This document shows positions 51,056 through 58,102 of a stretch of DNA of 64,000 nucleotides, piece by piece. The position numbers and the translations under genes were made by a program. Below the pieces are notes generated by a model that was not told the DNA's origin, searched no databases, and worked only from the letters and a program-made list of their open reading frames with translations. Each line of letters starts with the position of its first letter. The first letter of the stretch is position 1. The stretch is from Candidatus Omnitrophota bacterium (GTDB lineage: Bacteria; Omnitrophota; Gorgyraeia; Duberdicusellales; 4484-171). The stretch is taken from NCBI GenBank assembly GCA_023227945.1, contig JALOCC010000001.1, forward strand, positions 153,199 to 217,198, given 5' to 3'.

Positions 51056-52288
51056 ATGAAAGAACGTGTAGCAATAACAGGCGTGGGAGTTGTTTCACCA
51101 GCCGGTTTAAAAAAAGAAACTTTTTGGGCAAATTTGAAACGAGGCGACTCATTTATAGATGAAGTTACGCGCTTTGACGCATCGCTTTACCCGTCTCGCA
51201 TAGCCGGCCAGGTTCATGAGTTGGATCATTATTCGCATTTGCCAAGCCGCCTGGTAAAAAAGATTGATGTGTTTTCTCATATGGCGCTTGTTGCAACCGA
51301 GCAGGCTTTGCAAGATGCAAAGATAGATTTAAATAACGTTGATAAAAAACGTGTAGGCGTTTTTATGGGTAATGCTATCGGCGGCTGGCTTTTTGCCGAA
51401 ACCGAACTACGCGATATGTATATTGAAGGCAGAGAAGGTGTATCTCCCTATATGGCTTCTGCCTGGTTTCCAGCAGCACCCCAAGGGCAAATTACAATTT
51501 TCTATGGATTTAAGGGCTACAGTAAAACTGTGGTAGCTGACAAGGCTTCTTCTGCGCTTGCTCTGTGGTATGCGGCGAAAAATATAAGCGAAGGCAAAAA
51601 TGATTACGTTGTCGCCGGAGGAATGGAAGCGCCAATTACGCCATACGCGCTTTTAAGTTCCAATTCCTGCGGCCAACTGTCCAAAAATAACCTTAACCCC
51701 AGGAAAGCTTATAAGCCTTATGATTTATATCGAGACGGTTTTGTTTTAGGCGAGGGCTCCGGAATAGTAAATTTAGAAAAAGAAGAGCATGCCAAAAAAA
51801 GAGGGGCACACATTTATGGATTTTTAAAAGGCGTTGGTTTTTCCTCCGATGGTTATCATTATGAACGTTATAGCCCGAATTCAGAAAGTTTTGAATATGC
51901 AATAGAAGAGTGTTTAAAAGACGCAGGCTGGGCAAAAAAAGAAGTAGATTATATTTGTTTGGATGCAGAAGCGACAACTATGGGCGATTATCTTGAAACG
52001 CAAGCGTTAAAAAATGTGTTCGGAAAGGAACTAAAAAATATTTCACTTAGTGCGCCAAAGAGTATGTATGGAAACCTTTTAGGTGCACAAACGGCACTGG
52101 ATTTGATATCAACATTGTATTCAATGAGTAACAACCTGGTCTTCCCGACAATTAATTACGAGATGAACGACCCTTATTGCGATTTGGATTATACGCCAAA
52201 TGTTGCAAGGGAAAGAAAAATAAATAAAGCCCTGCTTCTTGCTCGCGGAAGAGGTGGGATAAATGTGGTATTAGCTATTGAAAAGTAA
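51056..52288 (+). CDS. Type II PKS chain-length factor (KS-beta)
   Basis: This 410-residue ketosynthase homologue has its active site lost. In a gapless alignment with the neighbour, Cys166 becomes Lys163 (VADKASSAL), His306 becomes Asp303 (CLDAEATT) and His343 becomes Asn340 (KSMYGNLLGA), while the fold motifs (VVAGGMEAP, GFVLGEGSGIVNLE, YCDLDYTPNVARE) are kept. This is the mark of a chain-length factor, which sets polyketide length as partner of KS-alpha. Actinobacterial CLFs carry Gln at the Cys position; Lys is unusual. Ribosome-binding site aaggagctt. Confidence 0.87.
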   Translation: MKERVAITGVGVVSPAGLKKETFWANLKRGDSFIDEVTRFDASLYPSRIAGQVHELDHYSHLPSRLVKKIDVFSHMALVATEQALQDAKIDLNNVDKKRVGVFMGNAIGGWLFAETELRDMYIEGREGVSPYMASAWFPAAPQGQITIFYGFKGYSKTVVADKASSALALWYAAKNISEGKNDYVVAGGMEAPITPYALLSSNSCGQLSKNNLNPRKAYKPYDLYRDGFVLGEGSGIVNLEKEEHAKKRGAHIYGFLKGVGFSSDGYHYERYSPNSESFEYAIEECLKDAGWAKKEVDYICLDAEATTMGDYLETQALKNVFGKELKNISLSAPKSMYGNLLGAQTALDLISTLYSMSNNLVFPTINYEMNDPYCDLDYTPNVARERKINKALLLARGRGGINVVLAIEK

Positions 52289-52289
52289 A

Positions 52290-52403
52290 TTAGGTTACGA
52301 ACGTTACGAAAGTTACGCAGGTTACGAAGGTTACAATAACCTTAAGTGTTTCAAGGGTAACCTTCGTAACTTCCCGTAACATCCGTAACCTTCGTAACAT
52401 ACA
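52290..52403. repeat. Family B palindrome
   Basis: gttacgaacgttacgaaag, gttacgcaggttacgaagg, then aagggtaaccttcgtaac and atccgtaaccttcgtaac. It lies between the CLF and ACP genes. Confidence 0.85.
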
Positions 52404-52418
52404 ATAAGGAGGTTTTAA

Positions 52419-52652
52419 ATGGCATTAAAAGAAGACGTTGTGAATGCGATTGCCGACATCTTGGATGTAAAAGCTGATGAATTGAAAGATAGCGAAAAAT
52501 TATACGATTCAGTTGGAGTAGATTCAACAGAAATGGTTGAACTTTGCGTTTCTTTGGGGAAAAAGTTCGGCGTAAAAATTGCCACAAATGAAATAACAAA
52601 ATCTTCAACACCGCTTGAAATAACGGCGTTGATTGAAAAGAAGAAGCAATAA
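52419..52652 (+). CDS. Acyl carrier protein of type II PKS
   Basis: This 77-residue four-helix carrier carries the phosphopantetheine attachment serine in GVDSTEMVEL (Ser40 region). It holds the growing polyketide chain for the KS-alpha/CLF pair. It lies directly after the CLF, completing the minimal PKS. A strong ribosome-binding site (aaggaggttttaa) precedes it. No phosphopantetheinyl transferase or malonyl transferase is in the window; both may be borrowed from fatty acid synthesis. Confidence 0.9.
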   Translation: MALKEDVVNAIADILDVKADELKDSEKLYDSVGVDSTEMVELCVSLGKKFGVKIATNEITKSSTPLEITALIEKKKQ

Positions 52653-52653
52653 T

Positions 52654-52716
52654 TAGCTGTCAGCCATCAGCTTTCAGCTATCAGCTGAAGACTGACGACT
52701 GAAGGCTGAAAGCTTA
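52654..52716. repeat. Family C palindrome
   Basis: tagctgtcagccatcagc, tttcagctatcagctgaag, actgacgactgaaggctgaaagc. It fills the gap between the ACP and cyclase genes. Confidence 0.8.
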
Positions 52717-52721
52717 TAAAT

Positions 52722-53525
52722 ATGCAAATAATCGATTTAAGCCTACCAATTGACGATCGTGCCTTTGAAGTGCATCACGTTGAAATTGAGCGCGTATCTC
52801 ATAAGGCAGGAGTTGAAAAATTTAACCGCGTTTTAATGGGGAAAACCTTAAAAGGCAAGCTCCAATATATATTAGGTAAGCGTATTGTTAAAAAAGAAGA
52901 CTTGCCGAATGAAGAGTTTTTATCTTTGGAAATCGTGCATTCACCGGTTCATATCGGCACACATTTAGATTATTCTTTCCATTACGGTTCAAAGTCAGAA
53001 GGCCGCGCCTCTAAAACTGCGGAAGAAATTCCTCTTGAATGGTGCTATCAAAATGGCGTTAAGCTCGATGTTTCGCATAAAAAATCAAACGAAGCGATAA
53101 CGGCGGCAGATTTAGAAAACGCTTTAAAGAAAATAAACTATACGTTAAAGCCCTTAGATATTGTTTTATTATATACAGGAGCTGATAAATTATACGGAGG
53201 CCCAAAATATTTTAGCGATTACCCGGGCGTAGACATTTCGGCGATAGATTATCTTTTGGATAAAGGTATTAAAATCTTTGGCGTAGACACTATGGGCATA
53301 GACCGGCCATATAGATTTATGCTTAAAGAATTTTTGGAAACCAAGGACACGAAAAAATTATATCCAGCACATTTCTATGGAAGAAAACGCGAATTTATTC
53401 ATATAGAACGATTAGCAAATTTAGATAAATTACCTGACTTTGGATTTAAGATTATTTGTTTCCCCGTAAAAATTAAGTGTACCGGGGCTGCCTGGGCAAG
53501 AGCAGTTGGGATAATTAAAAGCTAA
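52722..53525 (+). CDS. Cyclase-family protein (PF04199), putative polyketide cyclase
   Basis: This 267-residue protein has the metal motif HIGTHLDYSFHY at about residues 85-96 (family HxGTHxDxPxH, Pro replaced by Ser). It also has IVLLYTGADKLYG and KIFGVDTMGID, typical of the kynurenine-formamidase-like cyclase superfamily. Members of this family act as later-ring cyclases in some actinobacterial type II clusters, to my knowledge (OxyN/DpsY-type). Its position right after the minimal PKS supports that role over tryptophan catabolism. The C-terminal CTGAAWARAVG is also conserved in the family. Confidence 0.75.
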   Translation: MQIIDLSLPIDDRAFEVHHVEIERVSHKAGVEKFNRVLMGKTLKGKLQYILGKRIVKKEDLPNEEFLSLEIVHSPVHIGTHLDYSFHYGSKSEGRASKTAEEIPLEWCYQNGVKLDVSHKKSNEAITAADLENALKKINYTLKPLDIVLLYTGADKLYGGPKYFSDYPGVDISAIDYLLDKGIKIFGVDTMGIDRPYRFMLKEFLETKDTKKLYPAHFYGRKREFIHIERLANLDKLPDFGFKIICFPVKIKCTGAAWARAVGIIKS

Positions 53526-53572
53526 CGCAGATTTACGCAGATAATTTACCTAAGATCACCTGCGTTAGGAAA
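53524..53572. repeat. Short family A-like palindrome
   Basis: taacgcagatttacgcagat and gatcacctgcgtta frame a short loop before the TPR lipoprotein gene. Confidence 0.55.
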
Positions 53573-53582
53573 AGGAGGAAGA

Positions 53583-54362
53583 ATGAAGAAGGGAATGAAT
53601 TTTTTAAGTATAACTAAAATTTCGTTCTACTTATTTTGTTTGCTAATTCTTTTTGTTTCTTGTTCCAGCAAGCCAGCATATACAATTAGGAAATTTCCAA
53701 ATGGTAAGGAAATCAAAGTCTTAAATATAGGAACAATGTATAACCCATCTTTAAATGGCCCCGCTTTGTTATTTAACTATGAAACGGATGCCAATTTTGA
53801 GGATAGAGCAGCTATAGATAAAGAAGTGCAAGAAATCTGGAATTATTTTCGTCTTGATGCAGAAGAGCAAGGTTTTAAGAATGCAATAATCAAAGTGAAC
53901 TCAACGTACAATAAAGTATTTTTTATGCGACTCAATAAAACTCGTTGGTTTTTCTTCAAAAAAGACAGAAATAATGATTGGCAATTAGGAGATAGCAGTA
54001 TTTCTAAAAAAGAACTTTTTGATCAAGGAGTAACCTTAATTAAGGGAAAAAATTACGATGAGGCTATAGCCAAATTTACTAAAGCAATAGAAATGGATCC
54101 TGGACTCTATGTTGCTTATAATGGGCGAGGGGCTGCTTATTGTGAAAAAGGAAATTTTAACCTTGCTATAGTTGATTTGAATAAAGCAATAGAAATTAAT
54201 CCAAATTATGCCCCGCCTTACAATAATCGTGCGGCTATATATCTTTCCAAAAAAGAATACGATAAAGCTTGGATAGATGTGCATAAGGCAGAGTCTTTAA
54301 GCTATAAAATTAATCCAGAACTTCTTGAAAAACTTAAGAAAGAATCCGGCCGAGAAAAATAA
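53583..54362 (+). CDS. TPR lipoprotein
   Basis: This 259-residue protein has a lipoprotein signal peptide: hydrophobic ISFYLFCLLILFVSCSS with Cys27 as the probable lipidation site. A central region (residues 30-135) has no recognised domain. Two to three TPR repeats follow (FDQGVTLIKGKNYDEAIAKFTKAIEMDPG; AYCEKGNFNLAIVDLNKAIEINPN). The TPR part is clearly related to the protein at 57626. It probably sits at the inner face of the outer membrane or in the periplasm and makes protein contacts. It lies within the polyketide operon without an obvious role in synthesis. Confidence 0.75.
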   Translation: MKKGMNFLSITKISFYLFCLLILFVSCSSKPAYTIRKFPNGKEIKVLNIGTMYNPSLNGPALLFNYETDANFEDRAAIDKEVQEIWNYFRLDAEEQGFKNAIIKVNSTYNKVFFMRLNKTRWFFFKKDRNNDWQLGDSSISKKELFDQGVTLIKGKNYDEAIAKFTKAIEMDPGLYVAYNGRGAAYCEKGNFNLAIVDLNKAIEINPNYAPPYNNRAAIYLSKKEYDKAWIDVHKAESLSYKINPELLEKLKKESGREK

Positions 54363-54365
54363 TTT

Positions 54366-54424
54366 TAGTTTCTATAAGTTTTTATTCGTGGTAATTCGTC
54401 TTTAATCCGTGGCCATTCGTGTCA
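54366..54424. repeat. Short attcgt-word repeat
   Basis: tttattcgtggtaattcgtc and tttaatccgtggccattcgtg are near-repeated words, one arm only, just before the aromatase/cyclase gene. They resemble the right arm at 29107-29200. Confidence 0.5.
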
Positions 54425-54441
54425 AAAGAAAGGAGGTTAAA

Positions 54442-54882
54442 ATGGGACATACAGTTAATTCAATTATAATCAATGCGCCTTACGAGAAAATTTTTGATAT
54501 CTCTAATGACATTGAACGTTGGACAGAATTATTTGGTGATGAATATAAAGAAGCAACCGTGGAAAAGAAAGAAGGCAACAAAATAACTTTTAAACTTATG
54601 GATGATGAAGGTAGAACCTGGAAATCATGGCGGCTTTTATTCAAAGATAAGAATTTTGCCTATGCCGAGCGCGAAGAGCCGAAATTTCCTTTTAAGTTTA
54701 TGAAAATCATCTGGCTTTATATACCAAGGCCAAGCGGCATTGAAATGGTTTGGATCCAGCATTTTGAAATGGATGAAAAAGCTAAATTTAATGACGAGCA
54801 GGTAGAAGGTTTCATCAATAAGCATTCTAAAGATAATTTGAAGATATTTAAGGACGTAATTGAGAAAGAAGCAGGTAGATAA
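54442..54882 (+). CDS. Aromatase/cyclase of the TcmN/WhiE-ORFVI type (SRPBCC fold)
   Basis: This 146-residue protein has the single START/Bet v1-like (SRPBCC) fold. It reads HTVNSIIINAPYEKIFDISNDIERWTELF at the start, closely following polyketide aromatase/cyclases (NSIVIDAPxDxVWDxTNDxExWxxLF). It continues with GRTWKSWR, FMKIIWLYIPRPSGIEMVWIQHFEM and a C-terminal helix FINKHSKDNLKIFKDVIE matching NRNSRxxMxxIKxxIE. Such enzymes fold and aromatise the first ring of the poly-beta-ketone. With KS-alpha, CLF and ACP it makes an aromatic product likely. aggaggtt fits ATG 54442. Confidence 0.87.
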   Translation: MGHTVNSIIINAPYEKIFDISNDIERWTELFGDEYKEATVEKKEGNKITFKLMDDEGRTWKSWRLLFKDKNFAYAEREEPKFPFKFMKIIWLYIPRPSGIEMVWIQHFEMDEKAKFNDEQVEGFINKHSKDNLKIFKDVIEKEAGR

Positions 54883-54887
54883 AACGA

Positions 54888-55008
54888 TTACAGTTGCGTC
54901 AAGCGGTTGCGGTTGCGCCGCTCGTCACGGTTGCGTCTAACGTAAGACGTAACCGCATGACGAAACGAGTCGCGTAACCGATAGACGCAAAACGTAACCC
55001 CATAGATA
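54888..55008. repeat. Family J palindrome (gttgcgtc words)
   Basis: acagttgcgtcaagcggttgc, gttgcgccgctcgtcacgg, then gacgtaaccgcatgacg and gataga cgcaaaacgtaac. It is similar to the inner elements at 39079 and 42446. Confidence 0.75.
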
Positions 55009-55026
55009 ACGAGATAAGTTCAATTT

Positions 55027-56148
55027 ATGAATAAGCTAACTTTTGTTATTCTCTGTTTGGAGGGCGCAATTCTTTCTTTTAATGTTGCTGCGGCAGCTGC
55101 GCTTATCCCCTCTGTTGCAACAGATTTTGGAGTTTCCGAGTTTATTGCCGGAAGAATTGTCTGGCTTTATATGATTCCTTACGGCTTTGCCGCTCTCCTT
55201 TACGGCCCCTTGGTGCGGGCGTTTGACGCGAAAAAGATTGAGCTAATTTGCCTTTTATCTTTTTCCGCGGCGAATCTATTAGCTGCTTTTTCAAAAAATA
55301 TCGCGATGCTCTTTGCGGCGAGATTCTTTATGGGAGTTTTTGGCGCATCTGTTATACCTCTTGCTTTAATTTTAATAGCGCAGTCATTTGCCAGCGAAAA
55401 AAGAGGAAAAATAGTTGGGCTATTTTTTGCCTCCACATTCATCGCTTCGCTTCTCGGGTTATTTTTAAGCGGTATTTTACCCTGGCGCTTGATTTTCTTG
55501 TTGCCGGCCATTGCCGGATTTTTGCTTTTGCCTTTAATGTATTTTTATCTGCCGCGTTTTGCGCCGGAAAATAAAAAATTTGCCATCAATTATATAGAGC
55601 CGTTTAAAGATAAGGTTATATTGTATATGTTTACCTATATATTTATTATAAGCTTACTTTACCACGGCCTGCAGCAATGGCTCTCGGTTTATTTCTCTAC
55701 CAAATATAGCCTGGGGCAGTTTGCAATCAGCATGCTTATTACTTTAACCAGTTTAAGCGGCATATTTGGAGAAACCATCGGTGGAATGCTTGCCGATAAA
55801 ATTGGCAGGATAAAGACCGTTAATTTAGGAATAATTTTAATGATTATAAGTGTATTATTTCTTATTTTTAAAATGCCGGTTTTTATACTTGGTTTGATTA
55901 TGATTATCTGGGGGCTGGGTTGGACATTTAACCATGCGGGAATCTCTACAATGCTTACGGATCTGCCTAAAAAATTTTTACATGAAGCCGCAAGCTTAAA
56001 TTCAAGTGTACGTTTTGTCTCCGGCGGTATTGGAGTGGCTGCTTCAGGGTTGATTATGCAAAAAAGTTTTATTGCCGGATTTATGTTATTTGGTGGCTGT
56101 TTAATTGCATTATTACTTTGTACGAAATATCTGGTTATTAAAATATAA
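55027..56148 (+). CDS. Major facilitator superfamily exporter
   Basis: This 373-residue protein has about twelve membrane helices and MFS motifs: AALLYGPLVRAFDAKKIEL between helices 2 and 3 (motif A-like), RFFMGVFGASVIPLALILI, and ETIGGMLADKIGRIKTV in the second half (a clear GxxxDxxGR motif). It resembles DHA1-type drug or metabolite exporters. Within the polyketide operon it most likely exports the product or gives self-resistance; substrate unproven. The ribosome-binding site is weak; the gap before it is a family J repeat. Confidence 0.88.
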   Translation: MNKLTFVILCLEGAILSFNVAAAAALIPSVATDFGVSEFIAGRIVWLYMIPYGFAALLYGPLVRAFDAKKIELICLLSFSAANLLAAFSKNIAMLFAARFFMGVFGASVIPLALILIAQSFASEKRGKIVGLFFASTFIASLLGLFLSGILPWRLIFLLPAIAGFLLLPLMYFYLPRFAPENKKFAINYIEPFKDKVILYMFTYIFIISLLYHGLQQWLSVYFSTKYSLGQFAISMLITLTSLSGIFGETIGGMLADKIGRIKTVNLGIILMIISVLFLIFKMPVFILGLIMIIWGLGWTFNHAGISTMLTDLPKKFLHEAASLNSSVRFVSGGIGVAASGLIMQKSFIAGFMLFGGCLIALLLCTKYLVIKI

Positions 56149-56151
56149 ACT

Positions 56152-56292
56152 TAGGTTACGAACGTTAGTGAGGTTACGCAGGTTACGAAGGTTACAACAA
56201 ACCTTCGATATTTGAAATGTAACATTCGTAACTTCCCGTAACTTAATTCTTCCGTCGAAGGTGGAAGAATTAACGTAACCTTCGTAACTTAT
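56152..56292. repeat. Family B palindrome with inserted hairpin
   Basis: gttacgaacgttagtgagg, ttacgcaggttacgaagg, aacattcgtaacttcccg, aaccttcgtaac. At 56243-56273 the hairpin ttaattcttcc ... ggaagaattaa is inserted in the right arm. Confidence 0.85.
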
Positions 56293-56309
56293 AATTTAAG
56301 GAGGAGAGA

Positions 56310-57086
56310 ATGAGTAGCGAGCTTAAAGGTAAAACTGCAATTGTAACCGGCGCAAGCCGCGGGATAGGCAAGGCTCTTGCTTGTGTGGCAGCAAGTTTAG
56401 GCGCGAATGTAGCTATCGCAGCAAGAGGGGAAGGGCCGCTTAAAGAAACCGCTGCGGAGATAGAGAAAAAATATAAAGTTAAGGTTCTGGCCGTTCCCTG
56501 CGATGTTACAAAACTGGAAGATCTAGAAAACTTAGTAAATAAAACAAAAGAAAAATTTGGACAGATAGATATTTTGATAAATAATGCAGGAGTTTCTAGC
56601 CAATATCCTTTTGAAAAACAGCCGATTGAAGATTTTGAGCGTCTCGCCCATACAAACTATTTAGGTTATGTGCGCTTGATTCGTTTGGTGATAAACGATA
56701 TGATAAATAGAAAATCTGGGGCAATAATCAATATGGTTTCCGGCTCAACGCTTTGTGACCCCCTTCCGAGAAATTTTATTGTTTATAGCTCATTGAAAGT
56801 AGGGCTTCGCGCTTTTTCTAAAGCTCTGTTTTGGGAAATGCGCGACCACGGTATAAAAGTTACTTCGCTTTTACCGGGAGTCACAGATACCGATTTAACA
56901 GGTAAATTGGAAGAAATAACAGCAAACGCCTCGCGCTTGATGACCACAGAGGCTATTGAAAATGCAGTGAGGTTCGCTTTAACTGTTCCGGCGAATGTCT
57001 GTCCGCTTGAGATAGCAGTTATTAATCAGCAAACGCCATGGACAAAGCCGGTGATACCGTATAAGCAGGATCATCCTAATAAGTAG
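56310..57086 (+). CDS. SDR-family ketoreductase
   Basis: This 258-residue short-chain dehydrogenase has TGASRGIGKAL (residues 13-23, nucleotide binding), a middle Arg in AARGEG favouring NADPH, NNAG (about 91-94), active-site Ser in MVSGST and YSSLK as the catalytic YxxxK (about 157-161). It is FabG-like; in type II PKS operons such an enzyme typically reduces one ketone of the nascent chain (usually C-9), which guides folding. A strong ribosome-binding site (aaggaggagag) precedes it. Confidence 0.88.
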   Translation: MSSELKGKTAIVTGASRGIGKALACVAASLGANVAIAARGEGPLKETAAEIEKKYKVKVLAVPCDVTKLEDLENLVNKTKEKFGQIDILINNAGVSSQYPFEKQPIEDFERLAHTNYLGYVRLIRLVINDMINRKSGAIINMVSGSTLCDPLPRNFIVYSSLKVGLRAFSKALFWEMRDHGIKVTSLLPGVTDTDLTGKLEEITANASRLMTTEAIENAVRFALTVPANVCPLEIAVINQQTPWTKPVIPYKQDHPNK

Positions 57087-57121
57087 AGAGTAGCAAGTAA
57101 AGAGTAGAGAGAGGAGGTATC

Positions 57122-57520
57122 ATGAAAGAAAAAAACGTCAGTATTTTAATTGGTTTAGGAATAGGCGGTGTTATTAGTTTTATAATGTTGATTATATTTA
57201 TTTTCATTATTATTTTTATGAACCAAAGGATACAATCACGAGAGCAGCTTATCCAGAAGCTTATTAGAGAAGGACAACTTGTTGAGGCTGTGGTTGCCAA
57301 AGGAGATATTCCAAAAGAAACTATCATCACTAGTGAAGTTGTTAAAATAAAGATAGTTTCACTCAAGACTCTTCAGCCGGGAGATTTAACCTCTTTAGAT
57401 TCCGTGATGGGCAAGAAAACAACCAGAGAGATATTTAAGGATCAACATGTTAATGCGGATTTTCTAAAAATTTCAGAGAAAATAGACAGTGGTAGTGTGA
57501 GTAAACAGGAACAGCCGTAA
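57122..57520 (+). CDS. Membrane-anchored SAF-domain protein (CpaB-like)
   Basis: This 132-residue protein has an N-terminal membrane helix (VSILIGLGIGGVISFIMLIIFIFIIIFM), a short coil (QSREQLIQKLIREG), then a SAF-like beta-clip domain: VVAKGDIPKETIITSEVVKIKIV ... GDLTSLDSVMGKKTTREIFKDQ, matching the CpaB/flagella-basal-body P-ring type. In Flp pilus systems CpaB is periplasmic, but no other pilus genes are near. aggaggtatc precedes the ATG. Its role in this operon is unclear. Confidence 0.7.
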   Translation: MKEKNVSILIGLGIGGVISFIMLIIFIFIIIFMNQRIQSREQLIQKLIREGQLVEAVVAKGDIPKETIITSEVVKIKIVSLKTLQPGDLTSLDSVMGKKTTREIFKDQHVNADFLKISEKIDSGSVSKQEQP

Positions 57521-57625
57521 AAATAGAAACGAGACACCAGGAGCATCCGGATAAATAAAAGGTTTTCTGAGGTTGCAAAATATTATTTATAAAGGCAACC
57601 TTCCCGTTGTAAAAAGGAGGTAATA

Positions 57626-58054
57626 ATGGCTAAGGAAAGTAAAATAGCCACCTTGGTTTTATTAACAACATTCTTAGCTTTCGGTAATATTTATGCTCAA
57701 GAAACTGCCAAAGAACTCCTTGAAAAAGGAAAACAGTTTTATGAAGAACACAAATATGATGAGGCAATTACTGAGTATAATAAAGCTATAGAACTAAATC
57801 CTAACTATGCTGAAGCCTATAATAATCGAGGGGTTGCTTATAATGTTAAAGGCAGCTACGACCAAGCTATCTCTGATTTTACCAGAGCAATAGAAATTAA
57901 TCCTAGCTATGCTGAAGCTTACTACGATCGAGCAGTAGCATATTATTGGAAGCATGAACCTGACAAAGGCTGGGATGATATGCAGAAAGCAGAAAAGTTA
58001 GGGGCTATAGGTAACCCAGATCTTATTAAATTATTCGAGGAGACACAAGAATAA
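57626..58054 (+). CDS. Secreted TPR protein
   Basis: This 142-residue protein has a cleavable signal peptide (ATLVLLTTFLAFGNIYAQ) and three TPR repeats (AKELLEKGKQFYEEHKYDEAITEYNKAIELNPN; NRGVAYNVKGSYDQAISDFTRAIEINPS; a third shorter one). It is a shortened relative of the TPR lipoprotein at 53583, without the lipobox, so one may be a duplicate of the other. It probably mediates protein contacts in the periplasm. aaaaggaggt precedes the ATG. Confidence 0.8.
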   Translation: MAKESKIATLVLLTTFLAFGNIYAQETAKELLEKGKQFYEEHKYDEAITEYNKAIELNPNYAEAYNNRGVAYNVKGSYDQAISDFTRAIEINPSYAEAYYDRAVAYYWKHEPDKGWDDMQKAEKLGAIGNPDLIKLFEETQE

Positions 58055-58102
58055 TAACTTTATTCCAAAGTAAAGGAACATTTTAAATAAGGAGGAAATG
58101 CG

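Noticed and set aside
49704-52288. Two FabF-type fatty acid synthases
   Set aside because: The second protein lacks all three catalytic residues and the first has the KS-alpha-like TGCT context; together with the aromatase/cyclase this fits KS-alpha/CLF better.
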